DNA from: Tigriopus japonicus
Lineage: Eukaryota > Arthropoda > Copepoda > Harpacticoida > Harpacticidae
Direction: 5' to 3'
DNA length: 64,000 bases
Assembly: GCA_010645155.1 (NCBI GenBank)
Contig: CM021318.1
Coordinates: 5,272,872-5,336,871, forward strand
In this document: positions 59,557 to 64,000 of the stretch, in pieces
Layout: every line of letters starts with the position of its first letter
Numbering within the stretch: the stretch's first letter is position 1
Program-made: the position numbers and the translations under genes
The notes under the pieces: generated by a model
Databases searched by the model: none
Seen by the model: only the letters and a program-made list of their open reading frames with translations
Told to the model about the DNA's origin: nothing

Positions 59557-62500
59557 TCATTTCATTTTGGTAAGTGTGCGTTGCTTTTCGGCGAACTCCA
59601 CGATTTTCTCGTCAATCATTAGACCTTTCTTCTTGCGGACATCATTCATATATTGCCGGGCTTGGTTTTCCGAGTCGGCCTTCTCTCCATAATGAAGGAT
59701 CTCCTCCTCACTCGATGGAACCCAAAACGGATCTACATCAATGAGCTCCCAATGACTAAAGACCAATTGTGGCATGGCCAAGCCAGAAGTTTGCCGAAGG
59801 ATCTCGTGCGAGAATTGGAAGCTTTCGATCACAGGTAAATGAGCGGTGACAACAAAGGTCGACGAACCCGCCACCATATCTTCGTGGACAATCTTGCCAT
59901 GGCGTTTACCCAAACTGGCAAAGAGTTTTCCCAGGACTTCTGCCTGGACTTGGATATCACACGAATACATAGCGGCCATCAGACGTTGTGGGTGGTTTTG
60001 GAAGGCCTTTCGACAGCCTTCTTTCATGGTCGACACGATTTGTCCGGAGAGCGGTCCATGAATACCCGATGATGAGGATATCTCCGGATTGCCTTCGATT
60101 TGAATGTCATGTATGATGAAGGCCACGCCCATCATGGGCTCTTCGCACAAAGGTCCGGCCATGGTGGCCAATTGGAAGCCGTTCAAGATGGACGAGTCAT
60201 ATTGACATACTGGTTGATTCGATTTCTTCCAAATCGAACCGTGCTCGTTGAATCCGTTGAGAAGCAAATTGGGTCCACAACGTTTGGGACCGAGGCACCA
60301 AATGCGATCCACGTCCAAGTCATTGACGATATCACGGAGAGCGGTTTCAAGTTGAGCTCGTACTTCATTTTTGACTTGGAGTATGGTTTCGGACAAGGAT
60401 TCACTGGATTCTTGATCTAATGCTCGGAATAAATCCACATTCTTCTCCAGGATGGCAATCACTTCCGAGCTCAATGGGACAGCCTCTACTTCGATCTGAC
60501 ATCGTTTGTCCGGAGTGGACATCACCACGAGTTTCTCCATCACAGCAGCCTCTTCATTGGGATTAGGGTTGGCCACCATTTTATTGTCATCGTTGAATTG
60601 TTCATTGAGCATGTCATGCTTGGGCGGGACTACAATGGTCTCTCGAAACGGAACAATGGGCTCAGACACTGAAATGTCCACCCCAGCATAGGTCTCTTTC
60701 AGATCTCGAACACATCGCTCCAGATGGACTTCACCGGCAGTCACCAGAATATGTTCACCTTTGTCGGTAAGTTGGACTTGGACGTTGGCATCGGCCTGAT
60801 TCAACAAGTGAAGGCCTTGAACGACCTTCTGCATGTCTGAAGACTTGGCCGGCTCAATAGCCACTCTGAGAATGGGCACGGCCGATTGAGTAACCTCGAC
60901 AAAGGCCGGGCAAGCCGGTTCACTAGAGAGAGTGCCGGATTTGAGGATGAAATCTTCCAAACCACCAATTCCCACCACATTACCGCAAGGCACGCGATCC
61001 AAAGGCTCCAAATCACGACCAAGAAGAAGGTACAGACTACGTAGTTTGGTTTTGAACACGTGGCTTTTCGAGTTCTTTACGTTATCCTCATCGGAGCAGA
61101 TGGCTTGCCCACTTTGAATGAGTTTCAAGGCTTCTTCCGGATCATATTTGGGACCGAGGACGTATACTTCCTGATCGGGCTTCAACTCCCCACTGAAAAC
61201 ACGGGCAAAGGCCAAGAAGGTCGTTTCGTCTTTCGGTTCAGCGGGCGTGTCATTCAATTGAAGGCTTTCAACGGCTAAGGGCGTGCCTTCGTCGGGCGAC
61301 TTAATCCTGGCCTTGGCGCGTTCTCGGCGAGCGGCCATTTCCTCCGTGGTCAGTGCTTTGGGACGATTTTCCGGCAATTGCGAACGCATCACGGGAAACA
61401 TTTTCGACACGAACACAATCACAGGAGCCTCGGGCTCATCCGAACAGGCCAAAAAGGCTTCCTTTAAGGCGCGAGTCGACTCGGGCAAGGTCTCGAACTT
61501 GCGGCCTTTAGAACACATAAGCTTCTTGACGCGCTCTTCACTCAGTTGATCGGGGGCGGGTAGTTGGGCGCACACCATGGACAAAACGGCCGCGGATAAA
61601 GGCAACCATTGTCCAAAGATGGCCCGAATGAGCTGATCCGGATCCTCGGACTTGAGATCGCGAGGGGCAATTTTCAAGCCCAGACTCTGAATGATTTTGG
61701 TCAGTTTGTCCTTGTCGTGTCGAGCCCGAACGGCTTCATAAGCGTTCCAAACATTGTCTAAGATTAGACTCACGAATAGCGGCTTTTTAGCTTGGCTCAA
61801 AGCACCCCGGAAGATTTTCTGGGCCTTGAGATTGACATAGTAATCGCCCCAAAGGGTACGTTTGAGGACACGCTCACTGAAACCCAATTTTTGGGCGTAG
61901 ATGCGGGCAAAGGTGCCTAAATCAAAGCCCCAACCTTCGGCGGCGGACGCAAAAACCACATTGCCGCGTTCCGGCGAGAAATACAAATCCGAATCATCGG
62001 CCTCGTCCATGCCCGTACTCCAATCAAAGACCACTTCCTGGCCAGGGTCGGGCTCTTCGGCCGCGGGCTCTGAACACGCTTCCGGCGGCCGATCTTCGTC
62101 TTGTCGCATCACATCGGCGGCAAACAATTCGCCAATAACGGCGTTGACCCGTTCCAAGACTCGCGTCAAGTGGACATAGGCGTCCAGGGGCGCCATTTTC
62201 TTCTGCGTGATCAATCGGTCGATTTTGTTCAAGACCAACACGGGTTTAATGCCTTCGCGCCACGCTTGCGCCAACACGGTTTGCGTTTGCGGTTGCACGC
62301 CCTCGACCACGTCGACCACGAGGATGGCGCCATCGCAAAGACGCACGGCGGTCGACACCTCCGAGGAGAAATCTACGTGACCGGGCGAGTCGATCAGGTT
62401 GATGAGCGAGGCGCGTTGATCGTGGACGTGAACCAGGGACACGGCGCTGGATTTCATGGTGATGCCGCGCTCTTGCTCATCGGGACGCGAGTCTAAGTAG

Positions 62501-62667
62501 AGCAGTTTGCCGGCCATGCGGCTCGAGATGAGGCCGTTGGAGGCCACGAGAGCGTCGGCCAGCGTGGTTTTGCCGTGATCCACGTGGGCCAGGATGCACG
62601 CATTGCGAATTTGGGAGGGTCGGCCTTGAAGCTCTTGGATCTGAGGGAGGAACGGCGACGCGGGCAT
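59557..62667 (-). CDS. EFL1: Elongation factor-like GTPase 1 (60S ribosome maturation)
   Basis: A single exon gives 1036 aa from MPASPFLPQ. The frame stays open 37 codons further upstream (to 62778), but that part is low-complexity (LLLLHLSHRIIIIII) and reads as 5' UTR. The GTPase motifs are complete: AHVDHGKTT (G1, 27-35), RGIT (G2, 67-70), DSPGH (G3, 93-97) and NKID (G4, 147-150). EF2-like domains II-V follow. An acidic insertion lies within the GTPase domain (around 220-260). The C-terminus has the typical HEDMVAGSSTFVV, LPVIESF, RQTSGLAMPQLVFSHWE and the EFL1 tail. With SBDS, EFL1 evicts eIF6 from pre-60S subunits in the cytoplasm. Its length is close to the human protein (about 1120). 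MYG1 follows 127 bp downstream on the same strand. Confidence 0.96.
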   Translation of the reverse strand: MPASPFLPQIQELQGRPSQIRNACILAHVDHGKTTLADALVASNGLISSRMAGKLLYLDSRPDEQERGITMKSSAVSLVHVHDQRASLINLIDSPGHVDFSSEVSTAVRLCDGAILVVDVVEGVQPQTQTVLAQAWREGIKPVLVLNKIDRLITQKKMAPLDAYVHLTRVLERVNAVIGELFAADVMRQDEDRPPEACSEPAAEEPDPGQEVVFDWSTGMDEADDSDLYFSPERGNVVFASAAEGWGFDLGTFARIYAQKLGFSERVLKRTLWGDYYVNLKAQKIFRGALSQAKKPLFVSLILDNVWNAYEAVRARHDKDKLTKIIQSLGLKIAPRDLKSEDPDQLIRAIFGQWLPLSAAVLSMVCAQLPAPDQLSEERVKKLMCSKGRKFETLPESTRALKEAFLACSDEPEAPVIVFVSKMFPVMRSQLPENRPKALTTEEMAARRERAKARIKSPDEGTPLAVESLQLNDTPAEPKDETTFLAFARVFSGELKPDQEVYVLGPKYDPEEALKLIQSGQAICSDEDNVKNSKSHVFKTKLRSLYLLLGRDLEPLDRVPCGNVVGIGGLEDFILKSGTLSSEPACPAFVEVTQSAVPILRVAIEPAKSSDMQKVVQGLHLLNQADANVQVQLTDKGEHILVTAGEVHLERCVRDLKETYAGVDISVSEPIVPFRETIVVPPKHDMLNEQFNDDNKMVANPNPNEEAAVMEKLVVMSTPDKRCQIEVEAVPLSSEVIAILEKNVDLFRALDQESSESLSETILQVKNEVRAQLETALRDIVNDLDVDRIWCLGPKRCGPNLLLNGFNEHGSIWKKSNQPVCQYDSSILNGFQLATMAGPLCEEPMMGVAFIIHDIQIEGNPEISSSSGIHGPLSGQIVSTMKEGCRKAFQNHPQRLMAAMYSCDIQVQAEVLGKLFASLGKRHGKIVHEDMVAGSSTFVVTAHLPVIESFQFSHEILRQTSGLAMPQLVFSHWELIDVDPFWVPSSEEEILHYGEKADSENQARQYMNDVRKKKGLMIDEKIVEFAEKQRTLTKMK

Positions 62668-64000
62668 GATGATGATTATGATGATGCGATGACTCAAGTG
62701 GAGGAGGAGGAGGCTGGGATGCCAGGGGTCTTTATTCCTGTACCGGGAATTGCACCATGCGCGTTCACCGATCCTCAATCAAGCGATCGGTCGGTTCTCT
62801 TATGCCTGTCACGTGTCGGGTTTTACCTTCGTTTGAGCTTTTGTTGTTCTCAGTGTTGCGAGATTTTCGGAAAATTCCCAATTCTCGCGATTTTAAGGGT
62901 CAGATTGGATATTAAAGTTTCGCCATTGGGAATTCCCAAAAGTAAAAAAATGGGAATTTTGAATCGTGAGATAAATTTTCTTTCTTGTTCTTTGGGAAAA
63001 AATCGAGGAACGCACTCTCTCAAATATTTTGCAGTTTTGAGATCAAATACAAAAAGTAGCGAGAAATTGAATCACCTCCAGGAGTCTGATGGAGATAAAT
63101 TCACACGCAAACAGGTATGACATGTAAAAATGTCCCACGATCATGATTAGTGATAACGTCATAAATGTTAAGTTAACGTGGACGCCAACAATATTTATAA
63201 TATGAACATATTCTAGATGGGGTAGCATCGTGATCACAATTGCCAAGATTGATTTAATGTAAAGTTCTAGAGAGAGAAATACCACTCTGAAATGAATGGT
63301 AAAATGTTCTAATTACACTCAAATGACAACTCATTTCCTCATCAGGTCATCAATCACTATCACTGAAAAATCAACAAACTTAAACTTGGGTTGTCAGGCC
63401 GCTCTTCTTTTAGGAGAGTAAGATCACTTTACATGGATCCTCCCCTTCTCCATTCTGATGAAAGGGCCTTTGAACTGAACGAAAGTGACTGGCTGGGAGT
63501 CCTGATATTAATTGGGATTTTTGAGAGAATTTGGCACATTTTGGGGGGAATTTTGATGCCATTCATCGAGCAACACTGGTTATTCTGTAGGGCCGCTGAT
63601 CGCCAAGTCGAAAACGGCCAAACCGGGAAATTAATTCCCGTTAGGGAGCTTTGATTCGAGAATTTTTGATGCGACCAATTAGCGTGCTACAAAGATAGGA
63701 CAACGGATGCCGATAGAGTTCCCAAATAATTTAGCATAACTTGATAATGTTTATAGTTCAGGCCTAAAAAATGTTGCTATTTTTTGTTTGAAAGTAGCAC
63801 TTTTGAGCCCAAAAGTTGCAATATTTTTTGTGAAAAGTTGCACTCAATTCGACGAAAGTTGCTGTCCTCTGGCCTATTGACTATTCTGACTTATTGACAT
63901 AAAAACGTGAAGTTTGGTCAAATAATTGTCTCAATTCCGGGAGGAAGTTCTAGTCAATCTTTTGACCTTTGGCTTCCTTTGAAAACAGTTTGGCGCTCCG
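62668..64000. other. Upstream region of EFL1 and window end
   Basis: This contains the EFL1 leader, with an ATC-rich run just before the ATG, and its promoter. A frame at 62575-63120 (plus) is the antisense shadow of EFL1 plus leader sequence. A frame at 63391-63654 has no recognised domain. Repeated AAAGTTGCA-like motifs at 63760-63870 may be the start of another element that continues outside the window. Confidence 0.4.

Noticed and set aside
59653..62496. Many plus-strand frames of 60-130 codons opposite EFL1
   Set aside because: They are antisense shadows of the EFL1 coding sequence with no independent support.
62668..62778. N-terminal extension of EFL1 by 37 codons
   Set aside because: The segment is Leu/His/Ile low-complexity from an ATC-rich leader, and family members begin close to the GTPase domain. 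The start at 62667 fits better.
63760..63900. Repeated AAAGTTGCA motifs and weak inverted AGGCC ends
   Set aside because: Similarity of the presumed ends is too low, and the region runs toward the window edge.

Overview
This is a window of an arthropod nuclear genome, most likely a crustacean such as a copepod. The taxon is inferred from gene content, not proven. The window is AT-rich and gene-poor. Its genes have GT-AG introns and AATAAA-type poly(A) signals. They include a Rebers-Riddiford-type cuticle protein and a spinster-like MFS transporter, and much of the remaining sequence is small DNA transposons. I see no prokaryotic features. A 125-base N gap lies at 8861-8985.

I support six protein-coding genes. 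(1) 1733-4046, +: a five-exon single-pass membrane protein of 372 aa with two PPxY motifs. (2) 14352-29764, +: a four-exon spinster-like MFS transporter of 477 aa, with introns of 8.0 and 5.9 kb that are full of transposon debris. (3) 30099-33120, -: a cuticle protein of about 944 aa with a long disordered region and a C-terminal chitin-binding-type domain. It is tail-to-tail with gene 2. (4) 46808-48196, -: a single-exon sulfotransferase of 462 aa. (5) 58193-59429, -: MYG1, two exons, 336 aa. (6) 59557-62667, -: EFL1, single exon, 1036 aa. EFL1 and MYG1 lie head-to-tail only 127 bp apart. A strong 3' splice acceptor sits 17 nt before the MYG1 ATG with no evident donor in the gap, which suggests processing from a shared transcript by trans-splicing.

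The rest is dominated by mobile elements that can be delimited by eye. Six hAT-like non-autonomous elements have terminal inverted repeats plus 8-bp target-site duplications (five perfect, one with a single mismatch): 6753-7979, 11926-12783, 17635-18599, 25145-26453, 35105-35973 and 54436-54762. Most carry their own short subterminal repeat. In a seventh, 3'-truncated copy starting at 5221, that subterminal repeat has expanded into 42 identical 30-bp units. There is also a Tc1/mariner-type element with a broken transposase (9643-10890), a probable Tc1/mariner MITE at the window edge (1-636), a 2.1-kb element with 166-bp inverted repeats (44548-46641), a degenerate non-LTR reverse transcriptase (about 19195-20490, -) and several older inverted-repeat relics.

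The genes do not form one pathway. EFL1 (60S subunit maturation) and MYG1 (RNA exonuclease) are both RNA/ribosome housekeeping genes, which fits the idea that they are co-transcribed. The long stretches 36-44.5 kb, 48.2-54.4 kb and 54.8-58.2 kb hold nothing I can support as genes.
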